Below, piece after piece: positions 1 through 12,109 of a stretch of DNA of 64,000 bases (position 1 is its first letter; each line of letters begins with the position of its first letter). Source of the DNA: Tachypleus tridentatus. Lineage: Eukaryota; Arthropoda; Merostomata; Xiphosura; Limulidae. The DNA is taken from positions 22,685,396 to 22,749,395 of the forward strand of contig NC_134833.1 in assembly GCF_004210375.1 (NCBI RefSeq). The letters are read 5' to 3'. The notes under the pieces are model-generated. The model did not search any database. It worked only from the letters and a program-made list of their open reading frames with translations, and was not told the origin of the DNA. The position numbers and the translations under genes were made by a program.

Positions 1-3000
1 TACAGTTATGCTGGGTGTGACTCAGTACATTATAATGGTGGTATTTGTCTTATCTGTGATAAAGCCTACAGTTACGCTGGGTGTGACTCTACTTTATAAT
101 GGTGGTATTTGTCTTATCTGTGATAAAGCCTACAGTTATGCTGGGTGTGACTCAGTACATTATAATGGTGGTATTTGTCTTATCTGTGATAAAGCCTACA
201 GTTATGCTGGGTGTGACGCAGTACATTATAATGGTGGTATTTGGCTTATCTGTGATAAAACATACAGTTATGCTGGGTGTGACTCAGTACATTATAATGG
301 TGGTATTTGTCTTATCTGTGATAAAGCATACAGTTATGCTGGGTGTGACTCAGTACATTATAATGGTGGTATTTGTCTTATCTGTGATAAAGCATACAGT
401 TATGCTGGGTGTGACTCAGTACATTATAATGGTGGTATTTGTCTTATCTGTGATAAAGCCTACAGTTATGCTGGGTGTGACTCAGTACATTATAATGGTG
501 ATATTTGTCTTATCTGTGATAAAGCCAACAGTTATGCTGAGTGTGACTCAGTACATTATAATGGTGGTATTTGTCTTATCTGTGATAAAGCCAACAGTTA
601 TGCTGAGTGTGACTCAGTACATTATAATAGTGGTATTTGTCTTATCTGTGATAAAGCCAACAGTTGTGCTGGGTGTGACTCAGTACATTATAATGGTGGT
701 ATTTGTCTTATCTGTGATAAAGCCTACAGTTATGCTGGGTGTGACTCAGTACATTATAATGGTGATATTTGTCTTATCTGTGATAAAGCCTACAGTTATG
801 CTGGGTGTGACTCAGTACATTATAATGGTGGTATTTGTCTTATCTGTGATAAAACATACAGTTATGCTGGGTGTGACTCAGTACATTATAATGGTGGTAT
901 TTGGCTTATCTGTGATAAAACATACAGTTATGCTGGGTGATGGATCAGTACATTATAATGGTGGTATTTGTCTTATCTGTGATAAATCATACAGTTATGC
1001 TGGGTGTACACTCAGTACATTATAATGGTGGTATTTGTCTTATCTGTGATAAAGCCTACAGTTATGCTGGGTGTGACTCAGTACATTATAATGGTGGTAT
1101 TTGTCTTATCTGTGATAAAGCCTACAGTTATGCTGGGTGTGACTCTACTTTATAATGGTGGTATTTGTCTTATCTGTGATAAAGCCTACAGTTATGCTGG
1201 GTGTGACTCAGTACATTATAATGGTGGTATTTGTCTTATCTGTGATAAAGCCTACAGTTATGCTGGGTGTGACTCTACTTTATAATGGTGGTATTTGTCT
1301 TATCTGTGATAAAGCCAACAGTTATGCTGAGTGTGACTCAGTACATTATAATGGTGATACTTGTCTTATCTTTGATAAAGTTTACAGTTATGCTGGGTGT
1401 GACTCAGTACATTATAATGGTGGTATTTGTCTTATCTGTGATAAAGCATACAGTTATGCTGGGTGTGACTCAGTACATTATAATGGTGGATTTGTCTTAT
1501 CTGTGATAAAGCATACAGTTATGCTGAGTGTGACTCAGTACATTATAATGGTGGTATTTGTCTTATCTGTGATAAAGCATACAGTTATGCTGAGTGTGAC
1601 TCAGTACATTATAATGGTGGAATTTGTCTTATCTGTGATAAAGCCTACAGTTATGCTGGGTGTGATTCAGTACATTATAATGGTGATATTTGTCTTATCT
1701 GTGATAAAGCCTACAGTTATGCTGGGTGTGACTCAGTACATTATAATGGTGGTATTTGTCTTATCTGTGATAAAACATACAGTTATGCTGGGTGTGACTC
1801 AGTACATTATAATGGTGGTATTTGGCTTATCTGTGATAAAACATACAGTTATGCTGGGTGATGGATCAGTACATTATAATGGTGGTATTTGTCTTATCTG
1901 TGATAAAGCATACAGTTATGCTGGGTGTGACTCAGTACATTATAATGGTGGTATTTGTCTTATCTGTGATAAAGCCTACAGTTATGCTGGGTGTGACTCA
2001 GTACATTATAATGGTGGTATTTGTCTTATCTGTGATAAAGCCTACAGTTATGCTGGGTGTGACTCTACTTTATAATGGTGGTATTTGTCTTATCTGTGAT
2101 AAAGCCTACAGTTATGCTGGGTGTGACTCAGTACATTATAATGGTGGTATTTGTCTTATCTGTGATAAAGCCTACAGTTACGCTGGGTGTGACTCTACTT
2201 TATAATGGTGGTATTTGTCTTATCTGTGATAAAGCCTACAGTTATGCTGGGTGTGACTCAGTACATTATAATGGTGGTATTTGTCTTATCTGTGATAAAG
2301 CCTACAGTTATGCTGGGTGTGACGCAGTACATTATAATGGTGGTATTTGGCTTATCTGTGATAAAACATACAGTTATGCTGAGTGTGACTCAGTACATTA
2401 TAATGGTGGTATTTGTCTTATCTGTGATAAAGCATACAGTTATGCTGGGTGTGACTCAGTACATTATAATGGTGGTATTTGTCTTATCTGTGATAAAGCA
2501 TACAGTTATGCTGGGTGTGACTCAGTACATTATAATGGTGGTATTTGTCTTATCTGTGATAAAGCCTACAGTTATGCTGGGTGTGACTCAGTACATTATA
2601 ATGGTGATATTTGTCTTATCTGTGATAAAGCCAACAGTTATGCTGAGTGTGACTCAGTACATTATAATGGTGGTATTTGTCTTATCTGTGATAAAGCCAA
2701 CAGTTATGCTGAGTGTGACTCAGTACATTATAATGGTGGTATTTGTCTTATATGTGATAAAGCCAGCAGTTATGCTGAGTGTGACTCAGTACATTATAAT
2801 GGTGGTATTTGTCTTATCTGTGATAAAGCCTACAGTTATGCTGAGTGTGACTCAGTACATTATAATGGTGATACTTGTCTTATCTTTGATAAAGTTTACA
2901 GTTATGCTGGGTGTGACTCAGTACATTAAAATGGTGGTATTTGTCTTATCTGTGATAAAGCATACAGTTATGCTGGGTGTGACTCAGTACATTATAATGG

Positions 3001-4316
3001 TGGTATTTGTCATATCTGTGATAAAGCATACAGTTATGCTGGGTGTGACTCAGTACATTATAATGGTGGTATTTGTCTTATCTGTGATAAAGCATACAGT
3101 TATGCTGAGTGTGACTCAGTACATTATAATGGTGGTATTTGTCTTATCTGTGATAAAGCATACAGTTATGCTGAGTGTGACTCAGTACATTATAATGGTG
3201 GTATTTGGCTTATCTGTGATAAAACATACAGTTATGCTGGGTGTGACTCAGTACATTATAATGGTGGTATTTGGCTTATCTGTGATAAAGCATACAGTTG
3301 TGCTGGGTGTGACTCAGTACATTATAATGGTGGTATTTGTCTTATCTGTGATAAAGCCTACAGTTATGCTGGGTGTGACTCAGTACATTATAATGGTGAT
3401 ATTTGTCTTATCTGTGATAAAGCCTACAGTTATGCTGGGTGTGACTCAGTACATTATAATGGTGGTATTTGTCTTATCTGTGATAAAACATACAGTTATG
3501 CTGGGTGTGACTCAGTACATTATAATGGTGGTATTTGGCTTATCTGTGATAAAACATACAGTTATGCTGGGTGATGGATCAGTACATTATAATGGTGGTA
3601 TTTGTCTTATCTGTGATAAAACATACAGTTATGCTGGGTGTGACTCAGTACATTATAATGGTGGTATTTGTCTTATCTGTGATAAAGCCTACAGTTATGC
3701 TGGGTGTGACTCAGTACATTATAATGGTGGTATTTGTCTTATCTGTGATAAAGCCTACAGTTATGCTGGGTGTGACTCTACTTTATAATGGTGGTATTTG
3801 TCTTATCTGTGATAAAGCCTACAGTTATGCTGGGTGTGACTCAGTACATTATAATGGTGGTATTTGTCTTATCTGTGATAAAGCCTACAGTTATGCTGGG
3901 TGTGACTCTACTTTATAATGGTGGTATTTGTCTTATCTGTGATAAAGCCTACAGTTATGCTGGGTGTGACTCAGTACATTATAATGGTGGTATTTGTCTT
4001 ATCTGTGATAAAGCCTACAGTTATGCTGGGTGTGACTCTACTTTATAATGGTGGTATTTGTCTTATCTGTGATAAAGCCTACAGTTACGCTGGGTGTGAC
4101 TCAGTACATTATAATGGTGGTATTTGGCTTATCTGTGATAAAACATACAGTTATGCTGGATGTGACTCAGTACATTATAATGGTGGTATTTGTCGTATCT
4201 GTGATAAAGCCTACAGTTATGCTGGGTGTGACTCAGTACATTATAATTGTGGTATTTGTCTTATCTGTGATAAAGCATACAGTTATGCTGGGTGTGACTC
4301 AGTACATTATAATAGT
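1..4316. repeat. 66-bp minisatellite array (about 65 units)
   Basis: Tandem units of 66 bp, such as the stretch starting tacagttatgctgggtgtga and ending gataaagcc, fill the window from base 1, so the left end is not seen. Because 66 is divisible by three, two of the three forward frames stay open for hundreds of codons; one reads repeats of a 22-residue peptide beginning SVHYNGGICLICDKAYSY. Units of 64 bp (gactctactttataatgg variants near 88, 1141, 1271, 2061, 2191, 3776, 3906, 4036) and of 67 bp (gatggatcag variants near 939, 1859, 3572) break the frame, and no start context or splice sites set one frame apart. I read it as non-coding satellite DNA. Unit variants (GGTGAT, AAAACA, GCCAAC) recur in blocks, so a higher-order structure exists. 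Confidence 0.95.
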
Positions 4317-4420
4317 GACGGTTAAATCTCGCTATTCGATCGGACGAAATTATCCATATAGGTGGTGGTGGGTGCGGTTAACAAACGGTTTTCCCTCTAG
4401 TGTATTAGCTCAAAATTAAA
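4316..4420 (+). repeat. degenerate SINE-A body fragment at array edge
   Basis: The sequence just right of the 66-bp array keeps fragments of the SINE-A body in the right order (ctattcg, then ggtggtggtgggtg, then ttccctctagtgt), but without the tRNA-like head. It is probably an old, truncated copy; the similarity is weak. Confidence 0.35.
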
Positions 4421-5011
4421 TTGAGCCTTTGAAGACAAAGAAATTGTAGATTTGCCGATAAGAGTCCGCGCCAGTTTCTAAACACATCGTTTTCTACTTA
4501 TTCACCAAATATGTGGATAGATGACCTTGCTGGTTACATGATTTCTAATATGGTATGAGTCACAAGAAAACCCTTACGTGTACACGAAGGCCAGGGTAAC
4601 CCGCACTTACTCAGGCCCCTTTCAGGGCAATGTCCGTGCACGATCTACACATACACCTGGTGCAAATAAAACATTTTCTCTTTATAATTTCATAATGAAT
4701 ATCACTTTCATTAGTTAGGTATTAATTATAAAAAGTTTACATAAAAAAACCTTTCAATGTTTAGTAATTAATCCCTAAACTAATGTGAAGTCTAGTTTAT
4801 AGGTGGCCTTTTTGTTTTATTTGAATATATATATTCACAGGGGAAAGTTGTTTAGGACTATCTTCATCATGTAAACAGTATCTGTCTAGTTTGTTTGCTA
4901 ATTCATTTTTTCTTCAATTTATGTTAAAATAGTTTATTGCACTGTGTAGGAGTCTATTTGCTATTGTTTCTAGGTGTGCGAATTTATGCATAAAACCTTT
5001 CTGTGATGTTT
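4421..5011. other. intergenic stretch, no gene seen
   Basis: AT-rich single-copy-looking sequence between the 66-bp array and a SINE. I see no long open frame, domain or repeat in it. Confidence 0.5.
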
Positions 5012-5286
5012 TGTTTGTCTTTTTTAAATTTCGCGCAAAGCTACTCGAGGGCTATCTGCGCTAGCCGTCAATAATTTATCAGTGTAAGACCAGAAGGAAG
5101 ACAGCTAGTCATCACCATCCACCGCCAACTATTGGGCTATTCTTCTACCATCGAATAATGGGATTAACCATAACATTATAACGCCCCCACGGCTGAAAAG
5201 GCGAGCATGTTTGGTGTAACGGGGGTTCGAACCCGCGACCCTCCGATTTCGAGTCGAGTGCCTTAACCACCTGACCATGCCGGGCC
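5012..5286 (-). mobile_element. SINE-A, tRNA-derived SINE
   Basis: Near full-length copy of the commonest repeat here (called SINE-A in this annotation). Read on the minus strand it has a tRNA-like head (GGCCCGGCATGGTCAGGTGG as A-box region, then GGGTTCGAACCC as B box), with an anticodon-loop-like CTCGTAA/CTCGAAA, then a ~190-bp body ending in GCGCGAAATT followed by an A/CAAA-rich tail. RNA polymerase III transcription from the internal A and B boxes is expected from the family type. The loop would give a threonine anticodon (CGT) in better copies; the source tRNA is an inference. Confidence 0.9.
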
Positions 5287-5364
5287 TTTTCTGTAAATAT
5301 GAATCATTTCAGCGGATTACCACTGATTAAGGGCACATAGATTGGAAACCTCTGTGTTACAGAG

Positions 5365-8200
5365 AGAAACTTAGTCACAGTACTAAAAAGAAAATAACTA
5401 CTGAACAGCACAAGAGGAAAAGCAACTAGTTAACAATACCATAAGAAAAGCAACTAGTTAACAATACCAGAAGAAAAGCAACTAGTTAACAATACTAGAA
5501 GAAAAGAAACTAGTTAACAGTACTAGAAAAAAAGCAACTAGTTAACAATACTAGAAAAAAAGCAAGTAGTTAACAATACTAGAGGGAAAGCAACTAATTA
5601 ACAGCACCAGAGGGAATGCAACTAATTCACAACACTAGAAGGAAAGCAACTAATTAACAGCACCAGAGGGAAAGCAACTAGTTCACAGCACCAGAGGGAA
5701 AGCAACTAGTTAACAGCACCAGAGGGAAATCAACTAGTTAACAACACTAGAGGGAAAGCAACTAGTTAACAGCACCAAAGAGAAAACAACTAATTAACAA
5801 CAATAGAAGAAAAGCAACTAATTAACAGCACCAGAGGGAATGCAACTAATTAACAACACTAGAAGGAAAGCAACGAATTAACAGCACCAGAGAGAAAGCA
5901 ACTAATTAACAACACTAGAAGGAAACAACTAATTCACAGCACCAAAGAGAAAACAACTAATTAACAACAATAGAAGAAAAGCAACTAATTAACAGCACCA
6001 GAGGGAAAGCAACTAGTAAACAGCACCAGAGAGAAAATAACTAGTTAAAACACTAGAGGGAAAGCAACTAATTAACAACACTAGAAGGAAAGCAACGAAT
6101 TAAGAGCACCAGAGGAATGCAACTAGTTAACAATACTAGAAGAAAAGCAAATAATTAACAGCACCACATGGAAACAACTAGTTAACAATTCTAGAGGGAA
6201 AGCAACTAGTTAACAATACTAGAAGAAAAGCAAATAATTAACAGCACCACAGGGAAACAACTAGTTAACAATTCTAGAGGGAAAGCAACCAGTTAACAAT
6301 ACTAAAGAGAAAGCAACTAGTTAACAGTACCATGGGAAAAACAACTAGTTAACAGCACCATAGGGAAAGCAACTAGTTAACAATACTAGAGGGAAAGCAA
6401 CTAATTAACAACACTAGAAGAAAGGCAACTAATTAACAGCACCAGTGGGAAAGCAACTAATTAGCAACACTAGAGGGAAAGCAACTAGTTAACAGTACTA
6501 GAGAGAAAATAACTAGTTAACAGCACTAAAGGGAAAGCAACTAGTTAACAGCGCCAGAAAGAAAGCAACTAGTTAACAGCACTAGAGGGAAAGCAACTAG
6601 TTAACAGCGCCAGAAAGAAAGCAACTAGTTAACAGTACTAGAGAGAAAATAACTAGTTAACAACGGTAGAGGGAAAGCAACTAGTTAACAACAATAGAGG
6701 GAAAGCAACTAGTTAGCAGCATCGGAGGGAAAGCAACTAGTTAACAGTACTAGAGACAAATTAACTAGTTAACAGTACTAGAGAGAAAATAACTAGTTAA
6801 CAACACAAGAGGGAAAGCAACTAGTTAACAGCACCAGAGGGAAAGCAACTAGTTAACAGTACTAGAGAGAAAATAACTAGTTAACAACGGTAGAGGGAAA
6901 GCAACTAGTTAACAACAACAGAGGGAAAGCAACTAGTTAACAGCACCGGAGGGAAAGCAACTAGTTAACAGTACTAGAGACAAATTAACTAGTTAACAGT
7001 ACTAGAGAGAAAATAACTAGTTAACAACACAAGAGGGAAAGCAACTAGTTAACAGCACCAGAGGGAAAGCAACTAGTTAACAGTACTAGAGACAAATTAA
7101 CTAGTTAACAGTACTATAGAGGAAATAACCAGTTAACAACAGTAGAGGGAAAGCAACTAGTTAACAACACTAGAGAGAAAGCAACTAGTTAACAACACCA
7201 GAGGGAAAGCAACTAGTTAACAGTACCAGAGAGAAAATAACTAGTTAACAGAACTAGAGAGAAAATTACTAGTTCACAGTACTAGAGAGAAAGCAACTAG
7301 TTAACAACACCAGAGAGAAAGCAACTAGTTAACAGTACTTGATAGAAAATAACTAGTTAACAGTACCAGACGGAAAGCAACTAATTAACAGCACCAGAGG
7401 GAAAGCAACTAGTTAACAGTACCAGAGAAAAAATAACTAGTTAACAGTACTAGAGAGAAAGCAACTAGTTACCAACAGTAGAGGGAAAGCAACTAGTTAA
7501 CAACACTAGAGAGAAAGCAACTAGTTACCAACAGTAGAGGGAAAGCAACTAGTTAACAACAGTAGAGGGAAAGCAACTAGTTAACAACACTAGAGAGAAA
7601 GCAACTAGTTAACAACACTAGAGAGAAAGCAACTAGTTAACAACACTAGAGGGAAAGCAACTAGTTAACAACACTAGAGAGAAAGCAACTAGTTAACAAC
7701 ACTAGAGGGAAAGCAACTAGTTAACAACACTAGAGGGAAAGCAACTAGTTAACAGCACCAGAGGGAAAGCAACTAGTTAACAGCACCAGAGGGAAAGCAA
7801 CTAGTTAACAGCACCAGAGGGAAAGCAACTAGTTAACAGTACTAGAGAGAAAATAACTAGTTAAGAACACTAGAGGGAAAGCAACTAGTTAACAACACCG
7901 GAGGTAAAGCAACTAGTTAACAGTACTAGAGAGAAATTAACTAGTTAACAGTACTAGAGAGAAATTAACTAGTTAACAACAGTAGAGGGAAATCAACTAG
8001 TTAACAACACTAGAGAGAAAGCAACTAGTTAAGAGTACTAGAGAGAAAATAACTAGTTAACAACACTATAGGGAAAGCAACTAGTTAACAGCACTAGAGA
8101 AAAATAACTAGTTAACAGTACTAGAGAGAAAATAACTAGTTAACAACACTAGAAGGAAAGCAACTAGTTAACAGCACCAGAGGGAAAGCAACTACTTAAC
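5365..8200. repeat. 28-bp minisatellite, block 1 (about 100 units)
   Basis: Units of 28 bp, typical form agcaactagttaacagcacc plus agagggaa, run without interruption. The core AACTAGTT is its own reverse complement, so every unit carries an 8-bp palindrome, and variants with TTAACTAGTTAA have 12 bp. The left part (5395-6300) is the most diverged; the right part repeats in the later blocks with the same order of variants, which shows duplication of larger blocks. No coding potential is evident. Confidence 0.95.
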
Positions 8201-8365
8201 AATGTATCTCATAACGGCTGGTATGGATATTAACACTTTTATTGGTAAGCAGAGAACAAGTTACGACCTTCTCTGGTGATTTTAGGTTAACAAAGAGACT
8301 TTGTAACTCACCGCTGTCATACACATGTCTCAGAGACGAGTTATGAAGGGTTATGGGATTGTAGG

Positions 8366-8644
8366 GGATTTTAGGTTCACCTGTGAACAGGAAAAGCTAA
8401 CCAAGTAGCATTTCTTAACCTCAGAATCACTAGAACTAAGACACAGTTCCAAAAAGACATCCACCGAAAAATCACCCATACTGGACTATACATTCTCTGG
8501 GACTCAGCACATGAAACAAAGCAAAAACTCAACATTCTAAGGAACCAAATAAACACAGCCACAAAACCATGCTCGCCAGATAAAATTAACGATGAAATAA
8601 ACAAAATAAAACAACCTTTCATCAACAGCAACACATTTCCTTAA
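8366..8644 (+). pseudogene. Penelope-type RT C-terminal remnant (copy 1)
   Basis: Relic of the reverse transcriptase thumb region. The frame with FTCEQEK shifts by one base at the gaaaag run, then reads VAFLNLRITRTKTQFQKD, IHRKITHTGLYILWDSAH and LNILRNQINTA up to TAA at 8642-8644. The catalytic YxDD part of the enzyme is not present, so this is only the 3' end of the coding region. The minus-strand open frames over this stretch are shadows. Confidence 0.8.
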
Positions 8645-8841
8645 AAATTGTGGAAAAAAATTATACGCACATACCTAGATCAACAAAAATAAATCCCAAG
8701 ATACAAGAGCCTTACACTGCTGTATACCATATGTTCCTGACATCAGTGAAAAAATAACCAACAATACTTATAACAAAACACGATATTCCAATAAACACCA
8801 AATTTATTTAAAAACCAGGTACAAAACTAAAGTCCATACTC

Positions 8842-9131
8842 TGTAAAAACTACACTGAGAAACACAACACCAACATAATTTATAAAATACAATGCAACAA
8901 CTTCTATACTGGAGAAACAAGCAGAAAAATGGAAACTAGACTCAAAGAACAAAAAAAAAAAAAACACCTTCACACGTGTTTGAACACAAGTCAAATAAAC
9001 ACATAACCATAGAAAACACCCAGATATTAAGTTGGGAAACAAATATAAACAAACGAAAAATCAAAGAAGCCCGACTTATACAGCACCTAAAATTAAACCA
9101 ATATAAAGGAATACTTCTTTACCTGTATTAA
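8842..9131 (+). pseudogene. GIY-YIG endonuclease remnant (copy 1)
   Basis: Downstream part of the Penelope-like protein. The reading CKNYTEKHNTNIIYKIQC, FYTGETSRKMETRLKEQ, then after an A run of variable length HVFEHKSNKHITIENTQIL and KRKIKEARLIQHLKLNQY matches the GIY-YIG module, with the Y...GET/GxT core and the arginine of RLKE. The A run (14 bases here, 10 in copies 2 and 3) breaks the frame in copy 1; the equivalent segment is open in copy 3 from 14253. Confidence 0.82.
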
Positions 9132-9329
9132 TTAAAAACCTAACATTCAAATGCAACGCCCCCTACAATTCCGTACCCGTTTATACTCTCGTCCCCAAGA
9201 CATTTCAACGGTCGGTTGCAAACTCTCTTTCTTAACCTGAAGATGACCTAAAGCGTTAATACCCATACCAGCCGTTTTTATTTCAAGTGTAGTTCTCGTC
9301 ATCAAGAACAAGCAGTCCATAGTAAGAAA

Positions 9330-10993
9330 GCAACTAGTCCAGGGTACTAGAGAAACAACAACTAGTTAACAGCGCCAGAAAGAAAGCAACTAGTTAACAG
9401 CACTAGAGGGAAAGCAACTAGTTAACAGCGCCAGAAAGAAAGCAACTAGTTAACAGTACTAGAGAGAAAATAACTAGTTAACAACGGTAGAGGGAAAGCA
9501 ACTAGTTAACAACAATAGAGGGAAAGCAACTAGTTAGCAGCATCGGAGGGAAAGCAACTAGTTAACAGTACTAGAGACAAATTAACTAGTTAACAGTACT
9601 AGAGAGAAAATAACTAGTTAACAACACAAGAGGGAAAGCAACTAGTTAACAGCACCAGAGGGAAAGCAACTAGTTAACAGTACTAGAGAGAAAATAACTA
9701 GTTAACAACGGTAGAGGGAAAGCAACTAGTTAACAACAATAGAGGGAAAGCAACTAGTTAACAGCACCGGAGGGAAAGCAACTAGTTAACAGTACTAGAG
9801 ACAAATTAACTAGTTAACAGTACTAGAGAGAAAATAACTAGTTAACAACACAAGAGGGAAAGCAACTAGTTAACAGCACCAGAGGGAAAGCAACTAGTTA
9901 ACAGTACTAGAGACAAATTAACTAGTTAACAGTACTATAGAGAAAATAACCAGTTAACAACAGTAGAGGGAAAGCAACTAGTTAACAACACTAGAGAGAA
10001 AGCAACTAGTTAACAACACCAGAGGGAAAGCAACTAGTTAACAGTACCAGAGAGAAAATAACTAGTTAACAGAACTAGAGAGAAAATTACTAGTTCACAG
10101 TACTAGAGAGAAAGCAACTAGTTAACAACACCAGAGAGAAAGCAACTAGTTAACAGTACTTGATAGAAAATAACTAGTTAACAGTACCAGACGGAAAGCA
10201 ACTAATTAACAGCACCAGAGGGAAAGCAACTAGTTAACAGTACCAGAGAAAAAATAACTAGTTAACAGTACTAGAGAGAAAGCAACTAGTTACCAACAGT
10301 AGAGGGAAAGCAACTAGTTAACAACACTAGAGAGAAAGCAACTAGTTACCAACAGTAGAGGGAAAGCAACTAGTTAACAACACTAGAGAGAAAACAACTA
10401 GTTAACAACACTAGAGAGAAAGCAACTAGTTAACAACACTAGAGAGAAAGCAACTAGTTAACAACACTAGAGGGAAAGCAACTAGTTAACAACACTAGAG
10501 AGAAAGCAACTAGTTAACAACACTAGAGGGAAAGCAACTAGTTAACAGCACCAGAGGGAAAGCAACTAGTTAACAGCACCAGAGGGAAAGCAACTAGTTA
10601 ACAGCACCAGAGGGAAAGCAACTAGTTAACAGTACTAGAGAGAAAATAACTAGTTAAGAACACTAGAGGGAAAGCAACTAGTTAACAACACCGGAGGTAA
10701 AGCAACTAGTTAACAGTACTAGAGAGAAATTAACTAGTTAACAGTACTAGAGAGAAATTAACTAGTTAACAACAGTAGAGGGAAATCAACTAGTTAACAA
10801 CACTAGAGAGAAAGCAACTAGTTAAGAGTACTAGAGAGAAAATAACTAGTTAACAACACTATAGGGAAAGCAACTAGTTAACAGCACTAGAGAAAAATAA
10901 CTAGTTAACAGTACTAGAGAGAAAATAACTAGTTAACAACACTAGAAGGAAAGCAACTAGTTAACAGCACCAGAGGGAAAGCAACTACTTAAC
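9330..10993. repeat. 28-bp minisatellite, block 2
   Basis: Same 28-bp unit as block 1. From 9362 onward it repeats, variant for variant, the right end of block 1 (starting at 6541), so it is the start of the second macro-unit (offset about 2.82 kb). Confidence 0.95.
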
Positions 10994-12100
10994 AATGTAT
11001 CTCATAACGGCTGGTATGGATATTAACACTTTTATTGGTAAGCAGAGAACAAGTTACGACCTTCTCTGGTGATTTTAGGTTAACAAAGAGACTTTGTAAC
11101 TCACCGCTGTCATACACATGTCTCAGAGACGAGTTATGAAGGGTTATGGGATTGTAGGGGATTTTAGGTTCACCTGTGAACAGGAAAAGCTAACCAAGTA
11201 GCATTTCTTAACCTCAGAATCACTAGAACTAAGACACAGTTCCAAAAAGACATCCACCGAAAAATCACCCATACTGGACTATACATTCTCTGGGACTCAG
11301 CACATGAAACAAAGCAAAAACTCAACATTCTAAGGAACCAAATAAACACAGCCACAAAACCATGCTCGCCAGATAAAATTAACGATGAAATAAACAAAAT
11401 AAAACAACCTTTCATCAACAGCAACACATTTCCTTAAAAATTGTGGAAAAAATTATACGCACATACCTAGATCAACAAAAATAAATCCCAAGATACAAGA
11501 GCCTTACACTGCTGTATACCATATGTTCCTGACATCAGTGAAAAATAACCAACAATACTTATAACAAAACACGATATTCCAATAAACACCAAATTTATTT
11601 AAAAACCAGGTACAAAACTAAAGTCCATACTCTGTAAAAACTACACTGAGAAACACAACACCAACATAATTTATAAAATACAATGCAACAACTTCTATAC
11701 TGGAGAAACAAGCAGAAAAATGGAAACTAGACTCAAAGAACAAAAAAAAAAACACCTTCACACGTGTTTGAACACAAGTCAAATAAACACATAACCATAG
11801 AAAACACCCAGATATTAAGTTGGGAAACAAATATAAACAAACGAAAAATCAAAGAAGCCCGACTTATACAGCACCTAAAATTAAACCAATATAAAGGAAT
11901 ACTTCTTTACCTGTATTAATTAAAAACCTAACATTCAAATGCAACGCCCCCTACAATTCCGTACCCGTTTATACTCTCGTCCCCAAGACATTTCAACGGT
12001 CGGTTGCAAACTCTCTTCTTAACCTGAAGATGACCTAAAGCGTTAATACCCATACCAGCCGTTTTTATTTCAAGTGTAGTTCTCGTCATCAAGAACAAGC
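10994..12100 (+). mobile_element. Penelope-like retroelement 3' end, copy 2
   Basis: Near-identical copy of the 8201 segment, offset about 2793 bp. Differences are mostly single bases in A runs. RT remnant at about 11159-11437, GIY-YIG remnant at about 11633-11919. Same inverted terminal motif at both edges. Not functional. Confidence 0.88.
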
Positions 12101-12109
12101 AGTCCATAG

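Larger units (their letters stand above)
8201..9310 (+). mobile_element. Penelope-like retroelement 3' end, copy 1
   Basis: About 1.1 kb of decayed Penelope-like element inside the minisatellite. Around 8366-8644 the translation reads the end of a Penelope-type reverse transcriptase, e.g. FTCEQEK, then after a one-base slip VAFLNLRITR, IHRKITHTGLYILWDS and NEINKIKQPF-like sequence, ending in a stop. Around 8842-9131 a GIY-YIG endonuclease domain follows: CKNYTEKHNT, IIYKIQCNNFYTGETSRK, SHVFEHKSN and INKRKIKEARLIQHLK. This RT-then-GIY-YIG order is the hallmark of Penelope-like elements. Several stops and a long A run break both parts. The edges carry inverted copies of the terminal motif AACGGCTGGTATGG (8213 on plus; near 9276 on minus). 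It is a dead fragment, repeated at 10994 and 13527. Confidence 0.88.

Noticed and set aside
8-4419. Long open frames of 70-527 codons in the first 4.4 kb as repetitive proteins
   Set aside because: They arise from a stop-free 66-bp unit, exist in two frames at once and end at 64-bp or 67-bp units; no splice or start evidence.
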